From Paramecium sonneborni (Eukaryota; Ciliophora; Oligohymenophorea; Peniculida; Parameciidae), in assembly GCA_905182985.1 (NCBI GenBank), contig CAJJDN010000010.1, positions 376,221-440,220 on the forward strand: 64,000 nucleotides of DNA. The letters are read 5' to 3'. Made by a program: the position numbers and the translations under genes. Below, piece by piece: positions 37,872-49,758 of the stretch; the stretch's first letter is position 1, and every line of letters starts with the position of its first letter. The notes below the pieces were generated by a model. The model was given only the letters and a program-made list of their open reading frames with translations, was not told where the DNA came from and did no database searches.

Positions 37872-39379
37872 ATGATGCATGGTTAATCAAAATCTAAAGC
37901 TGAAACATTATCTGAAGAAGAGATAAAACTCAGAGCTGAAAAAGGACAATAAATATTAGAATCTTTAGATTATTTTTTTAAAGTCCGAAAAAATTAAGTC
38001 AATCAACCTGAAGATCAATTAGCATTTTCTGAGCTTATGGCTAAATTATGTCCTGAAATTGCTACAATTTATAATTATAGAAGAGAAGTGCTTTAAACAA
38101 AGTTTGATCATTTAGGAACACTTCTTTCAGAATCAAAAAGCTTTGAAGCATATAAATAATTACTCAAATTAATTCAATCCGAATTTATGCTCATAACTAT
38201 ACTTCTTAAATAACATCCTAAATCATATACTCTTTGGACTCATAGATAATGGATGGTTTTAAGAAGTTAAGAGATTGATTAACTGATTACTCAAATGTAT
38301 TATTTTTATAACATATATAGTAATTAAGATAATTAGTTTAAATTGATTGAAGCTATAAAATAAGAATATGAATTATGTAGTAAAATGCTAGATAGAGATG
38401 AAAGAAATTTTCATGTTTGGAATTATAGAAATTGGTTATCTTCAATTTGTGCTTTTGGAAAAGAAGATGAATTCACCAAAAAAAAAGTAAACTAATTATT
38501 TTATTTAGATTGAATAAAATTTTAGTAATTTTTCTGCTTATCATTTTAGAAGCAAATATTTTATGAAAAATTATAACTAATCTGAAAATATAATTGAGAG
38601 AATTAAAACAGAATAAATTTTAGGTTTAATACCTTTGCCTTTTAATATATTAAAAGAAGAAACAGAATTAATTTAATAAGCAATCTATATCTAACCTAAA
38701 GAACATGGAGTTTATTTATATCACAGATGGCTTGTTGGTGTAATATAACCTTTTGGATTTACAAAAGTAGAAAAAGCTTCAAATAATTCAATTATTTTAT
38801 AATTTAATAGAGCAGTTAACAACGTTGAAAATTCTTTTGAATTATTCAATAATGAAAATGCTCTAAAAATTATTGATATCAGAGTTGAAGGCATAAATGT
38901 AATAATTTCTTTTGAAGAACAATAATTACTTAATCTAAAAATCAAGATTATCAATTAAATATATTAATATGGATCAAGAGAAACTATGATGAGTGAAGAT
39001 GAGTTTTCAAGATTCTTGGTTCCTAGTGAAATCAATATTACATTTAATAATGATGGATTTTAATTTACAAATAAAATTTAAAAAGAATTTATTGATGCTA
39101 TTAATTAAATTCATAATTATCTTGATGATAATCTTGGATTTATTAAGCAAGTGATTGAAGAGGAAAAATAAAATAGGTAATTTATCTAATTAAATATATA
39201 GATTCCCATATATTCAAATATTATATTTATTGTAATTCAAACTTCGTACTTAAAAACTGATTGATGCTAGCAAATCAAATGAAATTATTTAAGAAGCACT
39301 ACAACATTGTGAATAGTTAAAGAAAATCTAAAATGATCATTAAGCCCAATTTCTCTATGAATTTTGGAGTTAATTTTGA
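37872..39379 (+). CDS. Rab geranylgeranyltransferase alpha subunit
   Basis: ATG 37872 to TGA 39377-39379, introns 38487-38508 (22 nt) and near 39177-39201 (25 nt), 487 codons. Start MMHGQSKSKAETLSEEE resembles the MHGR-type start of the family. PPTA repeats are present as SYTLWTHRQWMVL, NFHVWNYRNWL, SAYHFRSKYF and GVYLYHRWLVG, with the expected Trp and His-Arg pairs. The alpha subunit pairs with a beta subunit and, with REP, adds geranylgeranyl groups to Rab C-terminal cysteines. The animal enzyme carries extra Ig-like and leucine-rich domains; here the C-terminal 220 residues are of unclear fold and end with a helix (EALQHCEQLKKIQND). Confidence 0.85.
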
Positions 39380-39463
39380 AGTTATTATTTGTTAAAATTT
39401 GAATTCAATTTCCTTATGCAATAACAACGAAGTAATTTCGGTTAAAAAATCTTCTAAAATGAA

Positions 39464-42400
39464 ATGACAAATCAAAATATCAACCCCAATGATCACATGA
39501 TGTAGAATATGATGAAAATGTTTCAACAGCAGATGATGTAAATGATGCAAAGTTAATCATCAGGTATTTCATTATCTTATAAATAGGCTTTGATTTAGAA
39601 CAGTTTTACCATAATAAAGTTAACGATATGAATTAATTCTACAATCAAATGAAACCTGAAGAATGCTAATTACAATAATCATCTTAATTCATCAATACAT
39701 ATAATCCTAATAAATATTAAGAAGTATTTATTATTATTAAGTAGGAAACCAATATAAATACTAATAGATAACTGCATTTTGATGATATATAAATAACTTA
39801 AAATTACAGAAATGAATTTCACGATTATACATTACCAGAAAATGATCTTTTTAATTAATATAAAAATAAATAAGATCAAAAGTAACGATAGTAAAGATTA
39901 TATGAATATGATGATTAACGAACAACTAAGTAATAATTTCAAAATTTTGATTCATCAGAAAATGAAGAATTTCATAATAAATAATCAAAATAGCAATAAA
40001 AAAGACCTCCTGTTTTTGATGATATATCAACTAAATATGCAAATCAAGAAGAATAATTAATAAGATCCAATTTTTAGAAAAATAACTTTTATTAACAAGA
40101 TGAATATGAATTTAGATAATAATCTAATCCATTTGATGAAATACCTATTAAACCGATGAAAGGTAATAACTTTGATGAAATGCCAATCAAAAATAAAAAA
40201 TAAGAAGATTTTAATAAATAACAATAAGATGAATTCCAATCAAAAAACTAATAAAACTATAAATAATAGTAAAAATAATTTGATGATTATCCTAATAAGA
40301 AAAACAATTATTAGAATCCTTTTGATGAAAAAGTCTAAAGTTAAATATCAAAGTAAAATTAAAATAATTTTGATGACATTCCTATAAAGCCATAAAAATA
40401 AGGTTACGATGAGTAAGCAATAAAAAACAAAAAAAATTCCTTTGACGAAATACCTATTAAATCAGCTAAAAGTCAAGGATTCGACGACATTCCTATCAAA
40501 ACAAATAAAAATTAAAATTTTGATGATATTCCTATTTAAACTAATAAAAATAAAGGATTCGACGATATTCCTATCAAAACAAAAAATTAAAATTTTGACG
40601 ATATTCCTATTTAAACTAATAAAAATAAAGGATTCGATGACATTCCTATTAAAGCGAATAAAAATTAAAATTTTGATGATATTCCTATTTAAACTAATAA
40701 AAACAAAGGATTTGATGACATTCCTATCAAAACAAATAAAAATTAAAATTTTGATGATATTCCTATTAAAGCGAATAAAAATTAAAATTTTGATGACATT
40801 CCTATTTAAACTAATAAAAAAAAAGGATTTGATGATATACCTATTAAAACGAATAAAAATCCATTTGATGAAATACCCATTAAAACCAGCAAAAATACAT
40901 TTGATGATATGCCTATAAGAACAAATAAAAATCAAGATTTAGAAGAATTACCTCCAAGAAATAATTTTAAAAAACCTCTTGAAGAAGTAAACTATGATGA
41001 ATAAGGTCGTATCAAGAAAAAGCCCTTTTTAAAAAAAGGAACAAGATAATTTCTATCTAATGCTTAGTAGAGATCTGATATTGCTAAGAAAGAACACGCT
41101 GAAATTTTAAAAGAAAATAATGCAACAGATAACCTACCTGTTTAAAATTAAATTGCTTAAACTAAGTTTTAAAAGGCTCAACAATAATAATAATATTAAA
41201 AAGTAGAAACTAAACAAGAATAAAAAGAAGTCTAATAAAAAGTTAAAAAATAAGAAATAATAAAGGAATAACCAAAATAACAACAAAAACACCAATAATA
41301 ATAATAATAATAATAATAGTAATAGTAATAATAATAATAATAATAATAAAAATTATTGAAACAAAAAGAGGAATGTGAAAGTCATCAGAATTCATATTAA
41401 GAATATTAATTTGATGATAATGAAGATTGGAATGATGAACCTCCTAAATAATCAAAGATTGCAACAACTTATTTTGGATTAAAAAAAGAAAAGGATGCAA
41501 AAGAGAAGAAATAAGAAAAATCTTAACCATAAGAATCTGAAGAAGAGATTGTTAGAAAATATGTACAAGATAAGATTGATAATTTAAATGCCGAAATTGC
41601 AAAATTCAAAAGCGAAAATGAAAAAGTAAAAAAAGCTAAGATAAAATGTGAGGATTAATTGAAATAATTACAAAGAGAGAGAGAGGAATGGGAAAAGTAA
41701 AAAGAAATAGAAAAAAATGAATTAGAAGAATGGAAAGAAGAAGAGAAGAAAAAGATGCTTAGAGAAAAAAGAGTATAAGAAAGATAATAAAAAACAACAT
41801 AAAATTAGCCAAATAGAAAAGAGAGAGAAGAAATAGAATCATTAAAATAGTAGGTATAGAAATTAATGGAAGAATAAAAACAAAAAGATTAAAAAAATAA
41901 GTTATCTTATGATAGAGTAAAGAAATAGAATGATGAGCTATTATAAAGAAATTAAGAACTGTAGGCTGAAGTAAAAGCATTAGAACTTAGACTATTAGAA
42001 TAAAAGCGTCCAAATTCTTAATCCACAATTTAGTAAAGTAAATCGTAATAAATTTAATTGAAATCTAATGTTTCAGGACTTTCTTAAAAGAAAGAAGCTC
42101 CTTAATAAAAAAATAGAAGGTAAAGTCCAACATCATTTGTAGAAGAATAATAAATAAAAAATAAGCAATCAATATAAGAATATAAGAAATAAATTTCAGA
42201 TTAAGAAGATGAAGATAATGATGAAAATGATGATGAATATTAAAATGAAGATTAAAGTGATGATGATGATAATGAGGATAGTTATGATAAAAAATAATAA
42301 TAGAAAAGAAATACATAATAATAAAATAGTAAAAGATATGATTTAGTAGAAATGTAAAATGAAGGTATACCATTTACTATAAAAAATATAAATAGTTTGA

Positions 42401-42967
42401 TATCTGAATAAGAATTTAATTATGATTAGAATCGTTTTTATTAAGGATATAAAAAGAATAAGGATATTCCATCAAAAATAATTAATTAAAATGTTGGACC
42501 TGATGGTAAGATATCAAGATAATATTCAAATGGTAAAAAAGAAGTTGTATTTCATAATGGAGTAAAAAGAGAAGTATATTCTGATGGATATGTTATTGTT
42601 CACTTTACAAATAAAGATGTGAAATAAACATTACCTAATGGAACAGTAATTTATTATTTTGCTGATGCTAGTACAACATAAATTACAATAGCAAATGGTC
42701 CAAATGTATTATATATATGTAGATATTTAGATTTATCGTTTTTCCAATTAATAGATAGAGATTCATTTTAATGATGGAACAAAAGAAATCAGATTTGGTG
42801 ATGGAACTGAAAAATACATTAATGCCAATGGTGAAGAATAGACATTTTTTAGCGATGGCATAATTTAAAAAATAAATAGTTAAAAAGTAAAGTAAATTGA
42901 ATATCCAAACGGAAATGTTGATATAATTTATCCAGATGGATAGGTATAGAGATAGTTTAGGAATTGA
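39464..42967 (+). CDS. CPAP/SAS-4-like protein with TCP10 C-terminal domain
   Basis: ATG 39464 to TGA 42965-42967; introns of 23 nt (near 39564) and 25 nt (near 42707) leave 1152 codons. The C-terminal 140 residues form the TCP/G-box beta sheet of CPAP, SAS-4 and TCP10: ANGKKEVVFHNG-like (here YSNGKKEVVFHNG), QTLPNGTVIYYF, FSNQQIEIHFNDGTKEI, YINANGEEQTFFSDG and QIEYPNGNVDIIYPDG. In known relatives this sheet binds STIL/Ana2 during centriole assembly, so a basal-body role is likely. A helical coiled coil (near 41560-41990) lies in front of it, after a Gln run. The middle part holds about 18 copies of FDDIPIK/Q. No microtubule-binding PN2-3 segment was recognised. The N-terminus is Met/Gln-rich. 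Confidence 0.85.
40117..40925 (+). repeat. FDDIPI tandem peptide repeats, about 18 copies
   Basis: A coding repeat with a period of about 36-42 bp (12-14 codons). The core is F-D-D/E-I/M-P-I-K/Q, separated by polar linkers such as TNKNKG or TNKNQN. The acidic-hydrophobic core is well conserved while linkers vary. Consecutive units alternate Lys and Gln after the core in the most regular part (40480-40830). Confidence 0.85.
41293..41348 (+). repeat. Glutamine-coding (TAA/TAG)n run
   Basis: A trinucleotide run in the CPAP/SAS-4-like gene. In the gene's frame it reads as TAA/TAG, hence poly-Gln. Confidence 0.8.
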
Positions 42968-43003
42968 TTAATTATATTTGGCGCTAATTATTTTAATTTA
43001 TAT

Positions 43004-43672
43004 ATGAATTAGTGCAGAATTCAACACCATGATTGTCAGAAAGTTAAATACATCTGCTTAGACAAAAAATGTAATCAAGAATAAAAAATAGGTACAACAA
43101 ATATATTATAAGTAGGTTGTGCTGATTGTTTTTTAGAATTTCATGTACCTAATGACATAGTATCTCATAATAGAAAATTAATATCTGAGTTTGAGGCTGA
43201 ATTAAAAGGGAAAATATAAAATTTTACTAGCATTTCTATTTTACCAATCTCCAATAATTCAGAATCAGTAGATTAAGAATTTAACAATTGTTTGGATAAT
43301 TTTATTTAGAAATTGACATATTACAAAGAGTTAATTAAAGAGGAGATAAACAATGAAAAGAAGGAATTTCTAACATAAGTCTATGAATTTAATTAAAAAG
43401 TTGAAGAGAAAATTGATTTGTAAAATACATAAATATCACAATTATCAACTAATGAAATTAATAAATCAATTTCCTTTTATTAGAATTCAAATAACATTGT
43501 TTTTGACTTAAAATAAGATTTATAAGATATGGAAATTCAAAAAAAGAAATTAAATTTGAAAAAATAAAAAACAACCTAAAAGCTAAGAATTACTTTTGAA
43601 TAAATTATGAAAGAACTTGATGATCATACCAAAAATAATAATGATAGCACAAACACCAATGATAATCATAAC

Positions 43673-43763
<91 letters not shown>

Positions 43764-43891
43764 GTAATATATCATGTACACCTGAAAAAAAAATAAAACC
43801 CTCTTAATTGAGTAGCACTACACAGTCAACTCCAACAAAAAATGTTGTGGATGTTGCTCGATCTAAAAGATAAAGAAAAGGAAAGAATTGA
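43004..43891 (+). CDS. B-box-like protein with a long poly-Asn run
   Basis: An intronless frame from ATG 43004 to TGA 43889-43891, 295 residues. The N-terminus has spaced Cys/His residues (NQCRIQHHDCQKVKYICLD, then CNQ and CADCFLEFH), suggesting a B-box-like zinc site. Residues 85-200 are helical and coiled-coil-like. A run of about 35 Asn (43667-43762) follows, then a Ser/Thr-rich stretch and a basic end (VARSKRQRKGKN). A similar architecture (Cys/His N-terminus then coiled coil) is seen in the B-box/WD40-like gene at 61308. It starts only 36 bp after the CPAP/SAS-4-like gene on the same strand. The cellular role is unknown. Confidence 0.7.
43667..43762 (+). repeat. Asparagine-coding (AAT)n run
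   Basis: About 32 AAT units, nearly perfect, coding Asn in the gene's frame. Near the ends AAC and AGT interrupt. The same bases in another frame would be poly-Gln (TAA) or poly-Ile (ATA). Confidence 0.9.
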
Positions 43892-44260
43892 TTTTAAAAA
43901 ATAACTAAAAATAATAATAATATTTCATTTCTTTTAAGATATATAACTGTAATCCATTTAGTGTTTGTAAACTCTATTTCAACTTGAAAAATTTAATATT
44001 TTTAGTTTTTACTTAAAAATATTAAAACATTCCATCCCTTTTTAATTTCATATAATTCTCTTCTATTTTTATGAAAATTGCATTTAATTAAATCTACCAA
44101 GAAATTACTTATTACTATTATTTAATCTAAAAATAACTAAATTCTTTAAAATTGAAATTGAAAAATGAAGTTGCTCTAAAATTTTGTTTAATTTACAATT
44201 TCATAACAGTACTTATAAAAAATTAACAAAATATATATGGATAATCCAAAATAAAATTAT
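43892..44260. other. Convergent intergenic gap
   Basis: About 370 bp between the 3' ends of two convergent genes, AT-rich and with no frame of note. It should hold both 3' ends; I see no clear terminator or polyadenylation motif. Confidence 0.4.
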
Positions 44261-45887
44261 TCATTCATTATTAATTATCATTTCTAATATTTAATAAATC
44301 ACTTATTATCTAAATCTATTTTCATAGTTTAATTATTGACATCCACTTAATACACAACATCTTATAAGTTTCGTTTTTTTCTTATAGAATAATTCTGTTT
44401 ATTATTTGAAAAATTTTTCCTTAAAATTTATTTCATCTGATTAGACAATTAGGTTTTAATATTCATTTATGTTAACAAATTTAGAAGAACTTCCATGAAT
44501 CAAAGAGATTGCATCTTTGAATCTATAATTTAGATTTTCTCCATTTGTTTCCATTAAATAAATATGATTCAAATAAGGGTTATGAATAGATTTTATAATT
44601 TAAGAATTAAAGTTATGAATATTTGAAATATTTTTTATTTTGTTATGCCTGAAATTTAAGTACAATAAATTCAAATATGATAACTATTGGATAGATTTGA
44701 TAATTTTATTTAAAAGTACATCATTAATAAGAATTTAATTATTTTATATATCTAACTATGATATTTTAATTAAATTACTTAAAGGTACATTAGTTATTTC
44801 AATTCACTAATTTAGTTGAAAAAAAAGAAATAACTAGGATCTTTTAGAAGGGTTTGGTTCCTGACATAAAATTTAAGTTTTTTTAGCTCTTTAAAATCAA
44901 CAATGGTTTTTAAGATTATATCAAAGTTGTTTGTATCACATAATATTTAATCAAAACAGATTGAAAGATTTTGCAAAGACTTTCTAAGTTACCATTATTT
45001 TTGAAAAAATTCAAATAATTTTCCAAAATTAGCAAATTTTTTATCAACTTTTTCTGCAGTATCAACAAATTGCAAATATGCATAAAGTGCAGTAATTTTC
45101 CAAGAAATATTTAGTTGTATTTTTTAATCTTCGGTGCTGATTACTATTGTTCAGTATTATAATTACATGTATTAACTTTGAGTTATTTATAATCACTAGA
45201 ACTTCTATGACAAGCAGGATCATTTTAAATTCTAAATTCTTAAAAATTATAACCTTTCATTGTATTCATGAATAGATTTATTAAATATGCTGATTTCCAA
45301 CAAGAAGTTGTTAAATTAACATTAGTTCCAAATAATCGTAAATGAGTTAATGTAACACTAATTGAAGAATTTATAAGCGAATTGTAAGCATAATTTTCTG
45401 TTTGAATAAAACGAGAATCAATAATTTTAAGATTTGGAAAATTTTCAGCATTCACTCCTATTTCATCTAGATTGTCAATTTTGTTACACCATTAGATAAT
45501 AAAGGTTTCCAAATATGGCCATTTGAGTTAGGATAAATTATAAATACCTTAATTATCAATTTTAGTATGACTTAAATCCAAATATTAAATACTTTAGATA
45601 CCTTGGAATAAATAATCAATAGAAAGAGAAGTTATAGGTGGGCAATTTAATGTAAGACTTATTAAATTCTAAAAACATTTAGATAATCCTCCTTTTTATT
45701 AAAAAATTTAAAATTAAGAATCTGTAACTTCAATGTTTTCAAAAGTAAGTTCTTTTAAATTAGTTAGATTATGTTTAGTTAAATTTTTGATTATTTTCTA
45801 ATGAGGATTTTTAAGATTCTGTAAAACAATTTTTTCCAAATTTTTATGATTATAACGCAGAGATTACTTATAATCTTTATAATCCAT
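44261..45887 (-). CDS. Leucine-rich-repeat protein, 526 residues
   Basis: Start ATG 45885-45887, stop 44261-44263. Two 23-nt introns (one near 45149-45171, gtaattat...aatag on the minus strand) leave 527 codons. Leucine-rich segments occur through the protein: LTNLKELTFENIEV, FQNLISLTLNC, IQSIQYLDLSHTKIDNQG, WPYLETFIIQWCNKI, TLTHLRLFGTNV, LSYLNLLYLNFRHNKI. They fit the LxxLxLxxN/C pattern with irregular spacing, as in F-box/LRR or RanGAP-like proteins; no F-box is evident. The C-terminal 80 residues are K/E/Q-rich and contain CCVLSGC. It is probably a protein-interaction module. Confidence 0.75.
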
Positions 45888-46109
45888 GGTATTTGAATAA
45901 AATATATTATGCTATATTTTAAAAAATGAATTACTAAATTATGTAAAGATTTTGTATGGGATGTTGATTATTAGCTTTAATTAATTGTGGAGACTTTAAT
46001 TTATTTATCTTTGAGATTTGTGTCTTTATCTGTTTAGGATATTAATTAATCAAATAAGGTTAGTTATTAAGTTTAAGTTGTTCTTCTCATAATAAAATAA
46101 ATTAAATAA

Positions 46110-47658
46110 TCATTTATATTTATTAATAGCTTATCTGGATAAAGCTAAAGCTGAATTGATTCTATTTTTTAGTTCTTAGCTTTCTTAGAAATCATCAATT
46201 GTTGAATTTCTTGCATTAGGATCTAAAACAATAGGTGGAGTAGGTAAAGGATGTATCATATAATCTTATAATTTGGGTGCTATTTATTCCTTTTATTTAG
46301 GTTTAGGAACTATATTCTTAATTTAATCTAATTATTATTAATAAAGTAGTATTTATTGTTATTATTATTCAATTAATATTTATTATTATTGATATTATTA
46401 TTATTACTATTAAAACAATTATTATTATTGTCTTAATTATAATTCTAAATGTTATTATATTTATTATTCTCTTAAAATTTATTCTTATCTTTAACGATCT
46501 GCTTCTAATTATTTAGGATTTATGGCTGGTAAATACTGAGGAAGTACAACTTATGATTATATTCTAATAGGTGATGATTGAATTTATTATTGATTATTAT
46601 TTATAGGGATACTCGGTTAAACTATTTATATATTAGATGAATTTGATGGGAATCTATTTTAAAATATCTTCAGGTCTTATTAAGGAGTATGCGTAGTGGG
46701 ATTTAAAGGATTATTTCTAGAATTTTCTAAATTTTAAGTAATTTCATTAGAGTTCTAAATATTATAAAAATAATACTAATAATTCAAGAAAAGTTGGTCT
46801 ATCTATTTCTTCAATTTATAACATTGTTAAAACAATCCCAACAAGTTCAGTGGAATAACCAATATTTTAAATTTCCATTTGTCTCTCTTAAAATATCTAA
46901 TCTTTAATATATGGATTATTGAGATCATAATTATAACATTCAAAACTATCTTTAAGTGTCATCAATTCTAAGAAAGTCATTCCTAATGAAAATACATCTG
47001 ACTTTTATATATCATGAATTGGAATCTCTAATTTTTATCTTAAACCATCAATTTATTAAGGAGATAATAATGCTTATCCTTTTCCTGTAAGTACAACTTG
47101 ATATCCACTCATTAAACGTAATACTCCTTTAGGAATTAGTTTAATTGAATCGTTTTAATCTAAATAAATAGAATCAGGTTATATATGAGTATGCCATTTC
47201 TATCTCGTATCCAAAAAATGTAAAGCTAATAATATTTCATGTAGACACTTCCATAATTATCTTTCAGGAATAAGATTCTTATTTGAAAAATGATATCCAC
47301 AAACTTATTTTAAGTTTTTATATACAGCTTCATAAAACCATTTACTTATTTATAAATTTGTTGTAAGATTAGGATCTATACATAGACCATAATATTTGAC
47401 CAAATGCTTATGTTTTAATAGCATAAGTTATTCATGTAATTCTAATAATGGACCTTCATCATCAGTTGCTTAATTTGCATGTCTTTTTTCAAAGATTGTT
47501 GCATATTTTGTATTTTCTCTTTTTAATCTATAAAGTTCAATTCGATCTATGTGAGGAAATGATTATCCTCCCATATTTTCAAATTAATCTTCTAAAGCTT
47601 AATTCTAATTGAAAACTGAATTATCTGCTGATTTTATGATATATACTTTGTTTCCCAT
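46110..47658 (-). CDS. Pseudokinase with Gln-rich tail
   Basis: Start ATG 47656-47658, stop 46110-46112; one 22-nt intron near 46750-46771, 509 codons. It begins MGNKVYI, a possible myristoylation site. A kinase-like fold is suggested by LMLLKHKHLVKYYGL (helix C to beta 4), LWKCLHEILLALHFLDT, SDVFSLGMTFLELMTL and the distal IEEIDRPTFLELL. Where the catalytic loop should be it reads WHTHIQPDSIYLD in place of HRDLKPxN, DFG is not recognisable, and there is no glycine loop or obvious VAIK lysine. It is therefore probably inactive and acts as a scaffold. The last 190 residues are Gln/Pro-rich and contain LEADRQRQEQILREQQIQ. Confidence 0.75.
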
Positions 47659-47707
47659 TTTTCTCAATAAAATTTTATTTATTTTATAAAATTTATCAGT
47701 TGATAAA

Positions 47708-48585
47708 ATGAAATACAACAACTAGGAGCACTTAAATTAAATGCTTTCAATTTATATATAGGATACTATGTAAATCTTTTATGTTAATACTGTTTACTCT
47801 CCTACACAACTTGCTCAATAGTTTTGCTCTTAATTTAATTTGGATTAGATAAATGTAAAGTTAATCATACAAAATTTATTGAAAATTATTGAATCTGCAT
47901 CCAAGTTACCACAATATTCATACCTTATTTAATATTATTAAAATTATACTGATATGAAACCTTAATCCAATATTTCATTTAAATAATCATACAAATTGTG
48001 TGAATTCTTATAAGATTAACCATAATTATTTTATAGAACATAATAATTTTAAAGAAAAATTTAATAAAATATTGAAAATATTCGATAATAAATGGATTAA
48101 GTATTAAGCACTCATTGTACATTTAATCCATAACTAAACTACTCAAATTAATAACAAGATGTCAATAGATATTTAAATCTATATCAAAAAGGATTGCTTA
48201 AATAAATAAAAAGAAACTAAAGCAAATAAACTCAAGTTGATATATTAGATTAAATTGATGATAATTGTACCTTTGAACCTTCTATTAATAAAAATTTTAA
48301 ATTTCAAAAATAAAAATCTGAAAATACACCAAGTCAATTAAATTTTATGATAAAAAATCATTTGCTAAAATAAAAATAATACTACCATCAACTTTTCCAA
48401 TTATTAGATAGTAATAATGATGGTTTAATTTCTAAAAATGAAATCGATATTAGTCAATTAAATCAACAAGAAATATAGTATCAATTTTATAATTAATTAG
48501 ACATCTTATGCCTTTGCTAATGAAAATTGAAAAAGAAAATTTAGAATTAGATTATAATTAATTTATTACTATATAATTAAATTGA
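47708..48585 (+). CDS. EF-hand protein, possibly cut short by TGA
   Basis: ATG 47708 to TGA 48583-48585; one 23-nt intron near 48478-48500 leaves 285 codons. One EF-hand loop is complete: DSNNDGLISKNE, with helix YHQLFQLL before it. A second, degenerate one may follow (LELDYNQFIT). Short motifs of the type C-T-F-x-P-x-(I/L)-N occur twice (CTFNPQLN and CTFEPSIN). After the TGA the same frame stays open for 104 more codons to TGA 48898-48900 and contains IIFPKIEFRNKTF, which resembles those motifs. The TGA may therefore be a premature stop, and the real protein may be about 390 residues. It starts 49 bp from the pseudokinase, in divergent orientation. Confidence 0.65.
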
Positions 48586-48937
48586 ATTCTTTTTTAATTA
48601 GATAATCTAATCTATAATAATTATAAAGCCAAAATTGTATAAAAAAACCTGTTCCAATAATTTCAATCTTCATTCATTAATTAATATGAATTCAATATAT
48701 AAATTTTGATAAATTGTTAATTTTAAGGATCCATTATATTTCCAAAAATAGAGTTTAGAAATAAAACATTCTCTTATAAAAAATAATAATTTTTTTTTAA
48801 CTCAAATTATAATAATTATGATCATTCTAAATTCATGATAAATCACAAAAATTTCTTGAAACAGTATGATTTTTAAACAATTTATAATCAAATGTTTTGA
48901 TTAAGATAAATATTTGTAAAATATTATAATATTTTTT
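48586..48937 (+). other. In-frame extension after TGA 48583
   Basis: No separate gene. The frame of the EF-hand gene continues to 48900 with coding-like residues (NNYKAKIVQKNLFQQF, YDHSKFMINHKNFLKQ). It is either part of a longer original gene or chance; a 104-codon stretch free of TGA is not rare enough alone to decide. Confidence 0.35.
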
Positions 48938-49495
48938 ATGGGAATTCGCTATTATTTCAATTCCATATATTTGAACAGCCACTGTATAATATTCCCTTTG
49001 ATGCAGATAGCTATAATATTTTGTTTGGTTGTATATGTACATATTCAATTTAACTAATTTTAGGTAATTATAAATAGAAATGATGATTTAATATTACAAA
49101 TTACAGAATCTCTATTAACATGTGTATTTTTTTTTGAGCTACTTGTTAAGATTTTCATATAAAAAGAAGTATTTGCATTATAATAAATAGAATTTTCTGT
49201 AAAATAACAATAATTTAACAGACCTAATTTTATTTACTACAATAATTTCTCTGATGATAATATAGAAAACAATATCAATCAACCTAAAATAAGAGTAGGA
49301 AGATGAACTGATCTCGATAGTATTATTATTGATTAGATATGCAGTCTAATCTGTACGGCTATTTATGAACATAAAAATGTAATATTCTTTTTTATAATTA
49401 GAAATCGCTAAACGATTGCCTTTATCTAAAATAATAATATTACATTCACAAATGATCCATAAATTTAGTCATCTATCGAAATTAATTAATAGTGA
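48938..49495 (+). pseudogene. Membrane-type protein frame with one in-frame TGA
   Basis: ATG 48938 (MGIRYYFNSIYLN) opens a frame that ends at TGA 49493-49495 and is interrupted only by TGA 49304-49306, 122 codons in. Hydrophobic segments are PLMQIAIIFCLVVYV near residue 25 and LLTCVFFFELLVKIFI near residue 70. After the TGA the frame continues with TDLDSIIIDQICSLICTAIY and a polar end (FTNDPQIQSSIEINQQ). A possible 26-nt intron over the TGA shifts the frame and does not help. It may be a decayed gene or may contain one sequence error. The function is unknown. Confidence 0.45.
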
Positions 49496-49758
49496 TTTAT
49501 TTATTTTTAAGGATTAAATTATATTCATATTTATTCTTCCTACTTTATGGAATAATTATTATATATAAATTATCTATATATTTAAATTTGTATTTTGTTT
49601 ATAGATTATATTTAAAATAATTTAAATAACTAAAATAAGTGAAATTAGAATCTTTAAATATAAATATGAAAATTTACAAAAACAAAAATCTAACTTAATA
49701 AATTCAATGATTTTTTATTGTTTTTAAGAATTTTAAATATAAATTTATAAAAATAATA

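Noticed and set aside
40462..40935. Minus-strand 157-residue frame with repeats
   Set aside because: It is the complement of the FDDIPI repeat array of the CPAP/SAS-4-like gene, so its regularity is inherited.
40100..40940. CRISPR-like array because of regular 36-42 bp spacing
   Set aside because: The period is a multiple of three, conserved at the peptide level, and lies inside a long open frame of a eukaryotic gene.
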